A stretch of 64,000 nucleotides of DNA from the NCBI GenBank assembly GCA_963678675.1, contig OY783192.1, positions 32,767,250-32,831,249 on the forward strand, in the 5' to 3' direction. The DNA comes from Xiphydria camelus (lineage: Eukaryota > Arthropoda > Insecta > Hymenoptera > Xiphydriidae). A program made the position numbers and the translations under genes. This document shows, piece by piece, positions 11,831 through 23,533 of the stretch (positions within the stretch are counted from its first letter, which is position 1; each line of letters begins with the position of its first letter). Below the pieces are notes generated by a model. The model saw nothing but the letters and a program-made list of their open reading frames with translations. It searched no databases and was not told where the DNA came from.

Positions 11831-12000
11831 TCCGATCTTCGATTCGGCTCCAATTTCCTTCGCGCCGGTGTGGATACGCGGGTAACGCGACTCGCCTGGC
11901 TGCAATTAACGAAAGGGTATAACGCATCCGATACGCGTCTCCGTGGCGGACGATAAATAGGGGGAAGCGATAAATAGTCGTGTCGCTTTACCGAAGGTGT
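11831..12000. repeat. Dispersed direct duplication, unit 1
   Basis: TCCGATCTTC, CGCCTGG, CAATTAACGAAAGGG and GAAGCGATAAATA occur here in the same order and spacing as at 12802-12950, about 971 bp downstream. The intervening DNA holds two MITE-like elements. See the matching unit 2 entry. Confidence 0.7.
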
Positions 12001-12131
12001 ATAGATATCTGTTGCACCGTAAGCTGCAGCTCGTATGACGAACGGGTGATAATACCACGCATCCCGAGTCGACGTGAAATATGCGTATAGACGTGCCACG
12101 CGTGCCGATTTGTGTGACCCTCACATAGTCA

Positions 12132-12412
12132 CACGGAGAAAAGGATTAGTAAAAAATGATGGGAAAATCCATGAATTTTTTACAGTTATCAGATGAAATA
12201 TTGAAGTTTTTAATAAACCACAACGTACTTTTTACAGTTCGTAATAATATAAACATCAAATTTACCAATCTCCCGTTAATATGTGTCGAATGTTTCCAAC
12301 GAGCTGTAAAAAGTACGCTGTGTCTATTGAAAAATTCAATGTTTCACCTCGAGAAGCCCTGTTACTGTGAGATTCACTGTAAAAATCATTATACTGATCC
12401 TCTTTTTCCGTG
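12132..12412. mobile_element. MITE family H, copy 1 (281 bp)
   Basis: The ends CACGGAGAAAAGG and CTCTTTTTCCGTG are mirrored. Internally, GTACTTTTTACAGT is mirrored by CTGTAAAAAGTACGC. Other copies lie at about 29054-29580 and 41000-41234. A 117-codon frame starting at 12156 runs through this MITE and into the next and is best explained as chance. Confidence 0.75.
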
Positions 12413-12670
12413 CAGAGATGAGGAGCTATTTTTCAAAACGCAGTTTCTGAACAAAACCTTGTCTTCAGTAAATCCTAATTATTTCTTAATAATTTTTATT
12501 TGGGTGTAGATTTTTAAATTTTGCTGGATTCTTTACGGCACTTTTAATGCTACATATTTTCATCTGCAAAAATCAGATATTGCAATTTGTAACTTTAGAA
12601 CAAATAATTAGGATTTACTGAAAACAAGGTTTCCTTCAAAAACTGCGTTTTGAAAGACAGCACCTCACTG
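12413..12670. mobile_element. Palindromic MITE adjoining family H
   Basis: TTTTCAAAACGCAGTTTCTG, AACAAAACCTTGTCTTCAGT and AAATCCTAATTATT at the left are mirrored by AATAATTAGGATTTACTGAA, AACAAGGTTT and AACTGCGTTTTGAAA at the right, giving arms of about 65 bp. It directly abuts the family H copy. Confidence 0.75.
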
Positions 12671-12801
12671 ATATCGAAATCGAAGATACCGATGGGAACA
12701 GCGTCGAAAGAAATACTCGGAGGATGCTGCTAGCCGCAACAGCGACAACTGGAAATATCGCCGTGTCCGCCGAACATTCTTTTCGGTGAGAGGTCGCAGC
12801 A

Positions 12802-12950
12802 TCCGATCTTCCATTCGTGTCCGATTTCCCTCGCGCGAGCAACTCGGCGCGCGGTAACGCAATCCGCCTGGCAATTAACGAAAGGGGAATTAATGCATGG
12901 CGTTTTGAGAGAGGAAGCGATAAATATACTCGAGTGTCGCGTACAATACA
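12802..12950. repeat. Dispersed direct duplication, unit 2
   Basis: This is the partner of 11831-12000 in direct orientation, with point changes and short indels. The unit contains the homeodomain-type core CAATTAACG and the AT-rich word CGATAAATA in both copies. Whether it is regulatory or a degenerate repeat cannot be told from one window. Confidence 0.7.
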
Positions 12951-13372
12951 CGCGCGCGTGGAGAGAGAAACGTCGCGCGAGCTGAAGAAACGGAAATCGA
13001 TTCGTGACTTTCGCAGGGATATCGCCTTCTGGTTACAAGTATGCGCGCGTGCGCGTACGCCCATCCTACGCGCTTATCCACGCGCGATAGTCGTGTTATC
13101 TCGATTGTCAATTAACTTTTGATGCATGCCGCTGGGAAGGCCAGGTATACGCCTACTTGCTCGCAGCGGGTCGCCTCTCGCGCGCGGCACTGTCGCTCTA
13201 ATTAACTTGTACGCATTTTAATTAACCCGTCACATAATTGGTACACCCTCGTTGTCGCCGTCGTTCGGACTACGTTCGACACGTCGATTGTGGCGCGATT
13301 GGCGGCTCGCGATAGTCGTTGGAAACGATTTTCCTGTGCGCACCTTTGATTCGAATTATGGAGTGATATTAA

Positions 13373-13600
13373 CCCCTTCAGACCTGATTTTTTTTTTCGC
13401 GGGGTAAGAAAAATGGTTAATGATGTTTAGCCTTTGGGGTATTATTATATTTTAACGTATTTTTGCAATCTTTATTTTTAAAATTTTCTTATCCTATTTA
13501 TGTGCCAACAGTACAAAATTGTATTTGTGCGTAACATTAAAAAAAAATAGCTAAAATCCAATGTACATTCTCGTGTACATATACACCAGGTCTGAAGGGG
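13373..13600. mobile_element. TTAA-flanked piggyBac-type MITE (228 bp)
   Basis: Flanked by TTAA at 13369-13372 and 13601-13604. The terminal repeats are CCCCTTCAGACCTG and CAGGTCTGAAGGGG, perfect over 14 bp. A TTAA target with CCC...GGG termini is the piggyBac signature. The interior is AT-rich and non-coding. Confidence 0.88.
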
Positions 13601-13789
13601 TTAAATTCATGAACGGAAATAGGGTTAATTGTTCGTAAACTCGGATAACAGTTTATTTATCTACATCTACACTAATATAATGAAGAGGAAAAGTTTGTGA
13701 GTTCGTTTGATTGTTGGGAGTAATCTCTGGAATTACTGATTGATTTAAAAAAATCCTTCACTGGTAGATCGAAGCAAATCGGATCGCTG

Positions 13790-13975
13790 CACCGAAAAAA
13801 CAGTTTATTTGTGGTTAATAAATGTTTGTTTGGTTAATAATTAGATACTTTGAGACAACCATTTGAATGAAATAAACATTTTAATACTAAACATATTATA
13901 TTTTCTCGTCCTAACAAAATTTTTATTTTTCCGTATTTGAAATTACATTTATTAACTGTTATTGGTTTTTCGGTG
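13790..13975. mobile_element. MITE family E (186 bp)
   Basis: Runs from CACCGAAAAAACAGTTTATT to ATTGGTTTTTCGGTG. It shares TTAATAAATG, GAATGAAATAAACATTTTAA and TTATTAACTGTTA with the other E copies. Confidence 0.7.
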
Positions 13976-14192
13976 TGGTCGAATCGGATCATAAGTCCAT
14001 ATTCCTTAAGTCGCTGTGAAAATGAACTTTCAGGTTATTAACATTACTTTGTTTTGTTTCCAACGATACGTAATACTAGTGATCGGAATTTGAATGCTTA
14101 AATAAAAAAAAAATGATCAGAATGCTTACTTTCATTACGATTTAAGAAATATGGATCTATGATCCAATTTGCCTCGGACTATTACTCTACTT

Positions 14193-14370
14193 GATTATGG
14201 CGAAATAAATATTTCGTTGGGTCTAGCAAATGTTAATTACTACAGGCTTATTTCATTCAAACATGAAAAGCGTGACGGTTAACGAATATTTGTTTGACCC
14301 AATGAAATGTTTCTTTCACCACGATTAAAAATATACGTTTATTAACCATAAATAAACTATTCTCTCGGAG
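14193..14370. mobile_element. MITE family E, partial copy
   Basis: GGCGAAATAAATATTTCGTT at the left and TTATTAACCATAAATAAACT plus ATTCTCTCGG at the right match family E. The left terminus is missing. Confidence 0.6.
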
Positions 14371-15040
14371 TAGATAATATTATATTTCGAAGAATTAAAT
14401 TTAACGCAATTTTCTATAGGAGAATCGTAACGTATCGTATCCTCTCTAATAACAATAATTTACGCGGTTGATGCATTTTGCACGAAGTTTTAAATTCCTC
14501 CCCGCAGCTACCACGCAACCACCAACAACCCTTTGATCTCGATGCGCGATTATATACGCGCATCTCAATCCCACATTACCCTGCATTATACGATCCAGCA
14601 AAGAGATCGGTAACGGCGACACGATCGGTAATTGGCGTACATGGCTCCGCGTCGTGTAATACCCGTACCCCGCAGCACTCGTACCCTCGACAAACGACTC
14701 GTCGGAGTGACGTCATTATACCGCCCCCCCATTATCGCATCCGCGTAACCCCCGACGTATGTATCCTAAAGAGGCAGGTTGCCGCGGCCGCGCGCGCGCG
14801 CGCAGTCTCCGCTCCGCGGCTTACTTATTCGAAAACGCGCAACTTCGTTTCCAACAACCCGACGTTTATACGTTAATCTCCGTCTGCCATCGCGGGACAA
14901 ATTAAGGATCGATGCCTCCGCGTAATTTCGGACATCGAAACCCGCCATTAAGCGCACGCTTGGCAGCTTCCCGGCGGCTCGTTACCGCGCTCGCGTGGGC
15001 TCGTGCATTATCGCGAATCGTGGAGAGGCACGAGCCTCTT
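14371..15040. other. No gene seen; CpG-rich
   Basis: CpG-rich from 14480, with a 132-codon frame (14478-14876) whose translation is low-complexity basic and unrecognised. A CG-alternating run lies at about 14788-14803. Confidence 0.5.
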
Positions 15041-15707
15041 CCGGGTGGCTACAGACCTGGAAACTCGGGAAATATCAAAGAATGGGATTCGTTAGGGAAA
15101 AGACAGGAAAATATCAGGGAATTTTTAATTCTTACTGGAAATTAAAATGAAATGAAGTTCATTTCTCGAAATTTTACCGTTGGTATGAATATTCCCTGGT
15201 GGAAAAGATCTATATGAATTGTATACGTATAGGTATATATTTTGTATATAGAAGATATTTAAATTTGGGCTTATTACATTTATATATGATTTCAATATAA
15301 ACCATATGTGTGTATTAGATATCGCAGTCAAAAAAACTATTTTTTCTTCTCTAACACCATATATGGATTATACGTATAGAGATGTTTTAATGCTTGTATA
15401 ATTCATATATAGTCCTTATATGGTTTATATAGAAGTCATATGTAATCCATATATGACTAAAACCACACACACATATGGATTATAAAGAAAATATATATAT
15501 AGAATTTTTCTGCCCGGGATGATTATCCATATTTTTGTGGATTTGATTATACACAAAACTCCTATATATATATAATACGAACAACAAATATCACGAATAC
15601 TTACAACTTTATCTGAAATAGTCAGGAAAAAATGAGGGAAAAGTCAGGGAATAGTTAGCGAATTCTATTATAGGTACATATATAATCAAGTTTCTGTAGC
15701 TACCCTG
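15041..15707. mobile_element. Family T element interrupted by family B
   Basis: The left end GGGTGGCTACAGACCTGG is mirrored by the right end TTTCTGTAGCTACCC. Both inner flanks carry the family's CAGGGAA words. A family B copy (15194-15518) splits it. Related debris lies at 8380-8450 and 42420-42560. The GGGTRGCTACAGA-type ends could be hAT-like, but I could not confirm an 8-bp target duplication. Confidence 0.65.
15194..15518. mobile_element. MITE family B, copy nested in T
   Basis: The termini CCCTGGTGGAAAAGATCTAT and AGAATTTTTCTGCCCGGG are mirrored. The interior is dominated by ATATGGATTATA-type words, which are typical of family B. Confidence 0.7.
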
Positions 15708-16275
15708 CTCTTCCTCTCGGGGCTCTTTCGAGACCCTCTTCCGCGCTCTTCGACCTCGTCACGAGGCGATGCAGGGAAGCTGCGGAAATTCAAAGCTGTC
15801 GCGCGCGACTGATCTAAAGTCGAGGTGCCGATCCGCAGTTGCCGGGGGGCGATTATATAATATATCAACCCCCTCTCCCGCTAAGGGGGCAATTCGCTTG
15901 ATGCATTCTCGAGAACTCGACGGGCTAAAGGAGGGGGGTGTCTACCCCGGTGTTTCAAATTGGAAAATACAATTTCACGGACGCCATTGGGTCGGTTCGT
16001 GCCGAGGGGGTGGAAATGGTGGGTACTTCTCCGTCCTCTCCTCCTCTTTCTCTCGACGAAAAGGGTCTCCATGACGACGAATTGCCATTTTCGCTCCGCG
16101 GTCCCGCCGCGGTGAGCCGTGACGGTGCTACCCCTCGGAAGATTCCCTCTTTTCCCCCGGGGCTCCGCCCATTTCGTATGGATTTTTTCGCCCCGGCGAG
16201 AATTCGAGAGCGGCGCGTTGGAACGCCGAATTTTTCGCGACGACGCTCACGATGAGGGGGATGATGCTGTACGCC
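15708..16275. other. No gene seen; GC-rich
   Basis: Pyrimidine- and G-rich GC block with overlapping frames on both strands (up to 105 codons). No recognised domain. Confidence 0.5.
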
Positions 16276-16890
16276 GCGTAACTCGTACGTCGATGCGCCT
16301 TCGTTACTTTTGGAGGAGGTAAAAAATTCTGAAGGACCTGGTGCTACATGTATAGGAAAAAAAATGAAAATTGATTGTCCTTCATATCTTGAATTATACG
16401 TGATCTAATTACGTTTACCATTTGAATCTTCTCGTGCAAATTTAAGGGATGAAATTAAATTTTCCTATGAGTAACTATGCAGTGTATTTCTTTTTTTGAG
16501 ACGTTTTTAACATCCTTATAATTCACACAAATCTTTCGATCTCCATGTAGTCGTGTGATCAAGAATAACTCAATACACGCGTAACTCGTACGTCGATGTA
16601 TCTTCGTTACTTTTGAAGGAGGTAAAAAATTGAGAGGGACCTGATGTTATAGATATGTAGATAAGTATAGGAAAAAAAAAATGAAAATTGATCGTCCTTA
16701 ATATCATCTAATTATACGTGATCTAATTACGTTTATTATTTGAATCTTCTCGCGCAATAAATTCAGGGGATGAAATTAAATATCCTGACGTGTAAATTTC
16801 TCTCTTAAAACGTTTTTCATACCTATCCCTATAATTCACACAAAACTCTCGAGCTCCATGCAGTCGTGTCATCGGGAACAATTCAATGCA
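16276..16890 (+). repeat. Tandem duplication, two units of about 303 bp
   Basis: GTAACTCGTACGTCGATG starts at 16278 and again at 16581. The units then run in parallel through GAGGTAAAAAATT, AATGAAAATTGAT, TATACGTGATCTAATTACGT and TATAATTCACACAAA. Divergence is modest, with several small indels. Neither unit has inverted termini, so this is a head-to-tail duplication and not two MITEs. Confidence 0.85.
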
Positions 16891-17835
16891 CTTTAATAAA
16901 TACCGCTCAGCAGCATAATTATCACTTACACCTATAGGTATCACGTGATCCCCTCCGACGTCTCAGCTGATGAGACGCAGTCTCGATTTCTATGGGGATT
17001 CGACGTCTAGTCGATAATAATGACCTCGACTCTCGAGCCTTACCTTAATCCCTAATAAGTGCAATACACGCCTGCTACTCTACCTCGGGGATTATTATAT
17101 CATAATGTATGTGCGTACTCTAACGAAGGAGTAGTACCCACCTCAATAGCAATCACACGTGCTCCCAAGCCGCGTTAGAACGTTCCCCCGACACACAAAC
17201 CACACACATACCACCATAGGTAGACGAAACCGTCTCGAGAGGCAGCAGGCGTGCAACGCGTAATCCGTTTCAGTTCCTCGGGGGTTCCCCACCCGCGTGG
17301 ACGCAGCATAATGCACCCTAACGCGCGACCAGGGCTTGAATGGCCCGATTCTCGGCAGCCATGTTTGCGAGGGTGTTCCGGGGGTGTAGCCAGGTCGGTT
17401 TCCATGACGACCTCGTTCTACCCCGACCGACCGGAAGCTCCGGGCCGAACGAACCCAACGGAGCCGAGCGAAGGGGGTCCCCCCCTCTCTCTCTCTACCA
17501 ACCGGAAATCGAGGGCCGGAAGCGAGTGGGTGTATGTGCGTCATGGGTGCGCGGTGAAGAAAACACGAGATCCCGCATCTGCAACGAAAGACTGACTGGT
17601 ACGCAGCATTGCGTGACGTCGGATGATCGATGGTGGCAGGTTCGAATTCGAACGCGTCGAATTGAGCACGATTATTTTTCTATTACGAATCCGGAAATGT
17701 ATTCGTCTTTGGTGCGAATATGAATTTATACTCGTGGAATGTAAAATTAATTCGGAGCAAATGAGTTTTCTTCGGGATTTTCGGATAAATTGGAAATCAT
17801 TTTGGAAATGTTTATAGTTCAAATTAATGCCCCTA
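16891..17835. other. No gene seen; GC-rich
   Basis: 16930-17640 is CpG-rich with a CT microsatellite near 17485-17500. Open frames of 114-133 codons overlap on both strands and are unrecognised. Confidence 0.5.
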
Positions 17836-18071
17836 TACTGAGAAAACGGTTCATTTATAGTTAATATACCTATATGTATCCTTGACTATGGCGAAAGAAA
17901 TAAGTATTTCTTTTGGTTAAGAAAATATTCGTCAGCTATTACTATATTGTTGTTTGAACGAAAGATATTCTAATATAATTAATATATATTTACTTGGCCC
18001 AATGAAATATTTGTTTCGCCATAATCACACAAGTATTCATTTTTAATTACAGTTAAATTCTTCTCTCAGTG
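17836..18071. mobile_element. MITE family E (236 bp)
   Basis: ACTGAGAAAACGGTTCATTT at the left and AAATTCTTCTCTCAGT at the right, with internal TGGCGAAAGAAATAAGTATT mirrored by AAATATTTGTTTCGCCATAA. Confidence 0.7.
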
Positions 18072-18752
18072 TACGGCTTAAATTTATTTCTATTTATCTC
18101 GAGCCAATTCTTTATCATATTCACGTATGAAAATGAATTATTACTCAGAGTGTGTATTATGCACATACACTCTCCTCTCTCGCTTACGGCCTCAACCCTC
18201 GGGCCGTATACATCCGTACATTATTATAGTTACATACCTACGTGAGTACGGACCTGCATACATCTATAACACAGGCCGTGCGATTCTACGTGCGCGCTAA
18301 GCCCGTGTTTATTATTTTACAGATCGTAAAATTCGTAACGAATACATCTAGTTAACCACTAACGAGAGAGCAGCATCTATCAGGATAATAATGATCATAC
18401 AATCTGCATAGCAATGCGAGGATGCATTCGTTATACCAGATGCAAATAGGCATCCGCGAGATGTACCGCGTATACCTATAGGCGGCAGGACTTGGCAGAT
18501 TAGCCTGTCTCGTACTTCTTCGCGCCGTACAATTGCCAGGGAAATCGGTTCTGCCCGACGCCCGTGCGGTGGGCAATACTCTCGATGCTTCCTGCCATTC
18601 TCCCATTTCTCTATTTTCCTCTCAGCCTCCATATTTCATCCCCTCTACGCGACTCTGTCTTCATTTATCTCTGCGGTTCACTTCCCGCGCGAGCTGAGGT
18701 GTTCTCGGGCGGCGGTGTTGATTAATCGAGGAGTAGAGAGTAATCGTCGATG
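18072..18752. other. No gene seen
   Basis: Mixed composition, CpG-rich from about 18180. Unrecognised frames of fewer than 100 codons only. Confidence 0.5.
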
Positions 18753-18911
18753 CACTCAAAAAAATTTGGCCACAACTAGAAAATTATAGTAATTGCAGTG
18801 ATAATTTTCTTCGCAATAGCAAGAATTCTTGCTACGCTGGCAATATTTTTCTAGTTGTGTCTGAGGCAGCCAGAAATATATAGCTGGATTAGCTAAATAC
18901 TTTTTTCAGTG
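18753..18911. mobile_element. MITE family S, short copy (159 bp)
   Basis: CACTCAAAAAAATTTGGCC at the left and CTAAATACTTTTTTCAGTG at the right. The arms share CACAACTAGAAAA with TTTTTCTAGTTGTG. The outer sequence AGCCAGAAATATATAGCTGG relates it to the ends of the 12-1338 element. Confidence 0.65.
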
Positions 18912-19000
18912 TGGTATTTTTATAGAGGTGAAGCTTTTTCTACGGATAGAGCTCGAAGGAAATGAATTTTCGACATTCTTTTGTCGTCTCACAGGATAGG

Positions 19001-19165
19001 CTAATCTTCGACCATTATTATCTCGTTACCGGTGGACTTTTCGGCTAAGTTCGTACAACACTTTTTTGAAGATTACATTTCAGGCTACAAAAAAGGATTA
19101 CACTGGTATAGAGGCGAAATGTCCACAGGTAGCTAGATAATCGCAATATGGAAGCTAATCGGAGT
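19001..19165. mobile_element. Foldback MITE family C, diverged copy
   Basis: GGCTAATCTTCGACCATTAT and TATCTCGTTACC are mirrored by GGTAGCTAGATAATCGCAAT and GGAAGCTAATC. The centre carries CTTTTTTGAAGATTACATTT, as in other C copies. Confidence 0.65.
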
Positions 19166-21027
19166 ATTAAAACTCGCGAACCCCTGGCAAGAAATTCGTT
19201 CTCCTTCAGTCAATTCGTATTTTACGTAAATAAATTCACGTTTCCCCGTGAATGAATTTTTTAACGAGAATCTCTCTTTCGATTTAAAAAATCGTCAATA
19301 TCCTACAGAGACAAAGGTCGCAGGTCTTTCGTTTCCTCGTATCGATTGCCCCGCGTCGAGCCCCGCCCCGTCGGCCATTTTCGTCGCAATTAGCGAATTC
19401 ATAATTAATTAATGCACCGCCGCGTTCTGCCCCTTTCTCCACCCCGTCGCACCGCACTGGCTTCGCCCCCGCCGTTTCTTTCGCGAGGCGTTTATCTCCG
19501 CGCGCTGTGCTTCGGCGTGTAGTGTGTAGTCGCACGTAACCGACACACGTGCGTTTGTGTATTAAAACACGGCGGTGCGTTCGTGGATGCATACGGCGCG
19601 GCTCAAGGCCCTCGTGAGACTCGCGCTGGTGTAAATTAAATTTTAATTAGGGCCGAGGCCGCGTATCAAACGCCTGGATGCCGACGCGTCGAGTTAACGA
19701 GAATGAAATAGAGTCGAAGCGCGCGGGGTTGATTCGTAGCGACTGTCGGAGGTGGTACAGGGCGAGGCTGCAGTGTGCAGCGTGCACGCCGGTGCAGCGG
19801 GAGAGGCCTTTGGCGAGCCCCGTTGCGGTGCGGGCGAAAATCAAAGCTTTTTCTCGCATAAACCATCGAATATCGTTCGCCGAGAAGGAGAATCGTTTGA
19901 CTTAACTAAATTTTGTAAACCATAATTTCTGAGATAGCCAACTAAATATACCTATAGTTATCTCAACAAATATGTAGTTTGAGCGAATAAAATTTAGTTG
20001 AAGTAAATAAATACTTAGCTGCTTCAACTAAATATTTGTTCAAATAACTACATATTTATTTGCTCACCCGTAACCTCAAAATTTAGTTGAATTAAACGAT
20101 TTTTTTCTCCGTGCAGTTAACACTATACTTCCACCGTTCGTCTGACAAACACTTTTGTTGATACGAACCAGTGGAGTTGAATTGATTGACATCTACCAAC
20201 AAAACGAATTGTATCGAATAAAATGAAAAAAATTTAGTTATTCCAACTATTTACATGCAGTCTAACCAAGCGCACAATGATTAGTTTGCCGAAACTTAAT
20301 CTTCAACAGAATTATTTGGTTGGAACAATTAAATTTGTTTTCAATGTACGCGAACTTTGCATCGAGATAAATTCATATACTCTCTCTTGGCAAATATTTA
20401 TTCGAGTCTGACACATACATATATGAGAAAATGTACGAAAAAGCTCCGATTATATTGCACTCTTTTTCCCTCGGAGAGAAATGAAAATTCACAGCAGGTA
20501 CGGCATTCGTCGCGGCCAAGCGACGGTGTTATGTTCACCCCCATAAGGACGTCTCGTGATATAAATCCTTAGAGAATCGTAAAGCCGTCCATTAGACGGC
20601 GGGCTAATAGCCCGCTCTGTTCGAGTCGCGAGCTCAAATTGATTTTCGTCCATAGATTATTATGGGTATAAGCGTAAGGGTATACATATATCGTTTCTTG
20701 CCGTGGCCGTGCAGCAGCATCGATAAATCATGATCGGTGATGCACGGGCCTGCGCTTTCGTTGGTTCAATTAAAATGTAAATCAATGCTTTCTCCTTTTG
20801 CCTTGCGACAAGACCGAGCATATCTACGTTCGATTCCTCCGTTGCCTGCGGGGTGGACTGGCGTGCCATTCGTCGAACTTCGCGTACTGATTGTAAGTGC
20901 ATCCGACGTTAACGCGTGACTTGCTAGGGGTTGTTATTTACGTGCACTTCTGGTATCGTTAAACGTCGAATTAAATTTTCTCTGCTAGCTATCTTCCACG
21001 ACGAGAATTCTCTGCAGGGGTTGATGG
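19166..21027. other. CpG block then AT-rich repeat debris; no gene
   Basis: 19300-19870 is CpG-rich. 19895-20345 is AT-rich with repeated AACTAAAT and TTTAGTT words resembling diverged family D. 20460-20960 is mixed. No coding signal is recognisable. Confidence 0.5.
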
Positions 21028-21603
21028 GAAATTTGTAGTTAATAAACGTATACTTGAATACGGTGAAATAAATAGGTATTTCATTGGGACAAGAAAATGT
21101 TTCTTAATCCTTACTTGCCACACTGGGGTTCGAAACAACCCCATGGTAAAATTCGTACTTGCCACACTGGGGTTGATTTACACCCCAGCGAGAAGAATTG
21201 TTATAACAAATAAATTATTGCATATTTGTACTTTAAAAGACCGTGTAACTTTTATATTTTATTTTTTTCGCATACTTAATTTTAAGTTCTGGCTATACAA
21301 GTTACATGGTCTTTTAAAGTACGCTCTTAAGAAGAACTGATAAAATTATCAAGTACAAATATGCAATAATTTGTTTGTTATAACAATTTTTCTCACTGGG
21401 GTGTAAATCAACCCCAGTGTGGCAAGTATGTGATTCTATAGAAGTGTGGCAAGTAAGGGTTAATTGTTGTTTATTGGAATATTTATTTGGTTCTAAACAG
21501 TTATTGCTAATAGTTAACGAATATCTGTTTGTATCGACGAAATATATTTATTTTGCCATATTTATTTATACGTTCAATAACTAAATAAATTGTTCTCCCT
21601 GTG
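21028..21603. mobile_element. MITE family E interrupted by a TTAA element
   Basis: GTAGTTAATAAACGTATAC and GGTGAAATAAATAGG at the left, and CGAAATATATTTATTTTGCC and CAATAACTAAATAAATTG at the right, belong to family E. The TTAA-flanked element at 21118-21459 lies between them. Confidence 0.65.
21118..21459. mobile_element. TTAA-flanked palindromic MITE (342 bp)
   Basis: Bounded by TTAA at 21114-21117 and 21460-21463. The ends TCCTTACTTGCCACAC and GTGTGGCAAGTAAGGG are mirrored. Inner arms are very long: TTGATTTACACCCCAG against CTGGGGTGTAAATCAA, and TTTAAAAGACCGTGTAAC against GTTACATGGTCTTTTAAA. The TTAA target and C-rich tip suggest a piggyBac-type element. It is nested in family E. Confidence 0.85.
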
Positions 21604-21724
21604 ATGGGCGAAATTGACGTCACTTTCTTACGTTTGCATCAGGTTGGTGCATATTCGACTTCATTTACTGGGATTCAGTATATTTCAACGTGGGGGAAGA
21701 ATGAATAATTATGCCTCGTAGATC

Positions 21725-21870
21725 TCTTTACACCTTAAATAAATCTCAAATAAATATCGTAATAATTAACGAATATTTCCTTGGTCCGATGAAAGGTTTA
21801 TATTTCGCCATATTCAAACAAACATTTATTAACTACAAACAAACTGATTACTCGGTACATTTATCCGAAA
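21725..21870. mobile_element. MITE family E, partial copy
   Basis: TTAACGAATATTTCCTTGGT, TATTTCGCCATATTC and TTATTAACTACAAACAAACT follow the family E right half. The left half is missing. Confidence 0.5.
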
Positions 21871-22607
21871 AGTCAGACATGAAACGAACCATGATTAGAG
21901 AATTTTGCAATAATAACTAAGTGCACTTTTGTTCCGCGGTGCAGTTGCAGACAAATCGAAACTTTTTCCCGCGATATACCATGATATCGACTACACGGCG
22001 AACGCGATGCCGATATATAGCGCGAAACGCGGAACCGCGGTTCGCCAGGAACGCGAAAATAGGGGAGGGAGAAAATTCTTTCCATGTCCGTGCGCGCGCG
22101 CACCGTGTTTGCATCAGATAATACGCGCGCGCTCGAGCCTCGTATAACAATAATTAACCAATAGCTATTTTATCACGGTCCGATCGTGTACGCGCAACCA
22201 TGCCTCGATGCTTTTAACGCGATACGTATTACGTTACGGTGTATTTTACCACGTGGACGAAACTGGTAGCCTCGGTATGCGGACACGCTGAAAGCGGCCT
22301 GAATATTTGGCACGTACAGCGATCACGGCGCGTTCGTTGCACCGCGTCGTCGCGAGGACTCGCGGCGTGTCTAGATCGCACGACGCCGTCGGAAAGCGAT
22401 CGAGCTCGCGATCAGCTGTAGTGCGCGACGGGCTCTGCCTCTCAATTCGATCAAAAGTTGACCATTTGAAGCTCGTGTGACGTCGCAGCTGCGACGGGTC
22501 GTACGAAATTTCTTAAATTTTAAACGCATGCGTCGATCGTTAAGCTGCAATTGTCGTGAAAGGTGCATAATGGAAATACGTGACGTGATTATATGCATAT
22601 TACAGCG
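21871..22607. other. No gene seen; CpG-rich
   Basis: CG-alternating runs near 22094 and 22124. Overlapping unrecognised frames of fewer than 80 codons. Confidence 0.5.
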
Positions 22608-22772
22608 GCTAGATGAGCTTCGACCACGATTATCTCGTAATCTGTGGACTTTTCGTGTATGTTGCTGATATCATTTTTTGTAAATCGAAATGAGGTCTAT
22701 AAAAAAGTTTATACCAATATAGCTCTAAAGTTCACAGGTTACTAGATAATAGCGATAGAAGCTAATCGGAAT
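22608..22772. mobile_element. Foldback MITE family C, diverged copy
   Basis: AGCTTCGACCACGATTATCT and GTGGACTTTTCG at the left are mirrored by AGTTCACAGGTTACTAGATA and ATAGCGATAGAAGCTAATC at the right. Confidence 0.6.
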
Positions 22773-23452
22773 AGTGCTGCTTTACACCCCATGCGATTTC
22801 ATCGCTCTGATTAAACAGTTATTCCCTTACACACGCCGTTGAATTCCACGTAATATATCGCCGGTGTTATCAGTCTCTTCAAACTTCTCAACGAGGACTC
22901 CTTCCCCCACTTCATCGCGCGTCTGAGTACGTCACAAAGCCGAGCGCGGTCGGTTCGTGGTGCGACAACGCCTCGCGCGTCATTCCCACGTACACAGATT
23001 CGCTCTGCGAGGCGCACAATCGCGAAAGGATCGTCGCCGTGAAAGCGTCCGATATCCGTACCGCGGTACTTCGCTATGCCGCGCGTATATATCTACTCGA
23101 AAGCGGCGCAGACGGGCCGGCAGCAAAGACGGCAGTAATTCACGGCAACGAGCGAGCTTCTCCGAGTTCGTCTCCTTCCTCTCGTTCGACGATTCCACCG
23201 CGGTCACTTCCTGAAGCGATCGCAGCTAGGTGGTAAGCGCCTCTCGACCCCAATGATTACAACTCTCGTGGCCATTCGCGCGAAAACCGCGCCGTGTGCC
23301 GGTGCACTTAACCAGTCGCATGGGCATATTATGGATGACCCGCACGCGCGCGCCGGGTTACCGAGAACGAAGCCTCTATTAGGAACCTTTGACATCGGAC
23401 GATTGGTTCGTGATGCAGTTTTGCTGGTCTCCAATTGCACCGTGCATCGTTA
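22773..23452. other. No gene seen; CpG-rich
   Basis: Frames of up to 87 codons on both strands, none recognised. One 65-codon frame ends at a GGTGGTAAGC donor-like site near 23231, but nothing else supports an exon. Confidence 0.45.
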
Positions 23453-23533
23453 CACCGGGAGGAATAATTGTTGGTACCAAAGAAAAATGTTTTCTTTGAT
23501 CAAAAACATGATATAATTTCAGGATCAAGCCAT

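Noticed and set aside
12156..12509. 117-codon frame with several Cys residues
   Set aside because: It runs through a family H MITE and into an unrelated palindromic MITE, so the frame is accidental.
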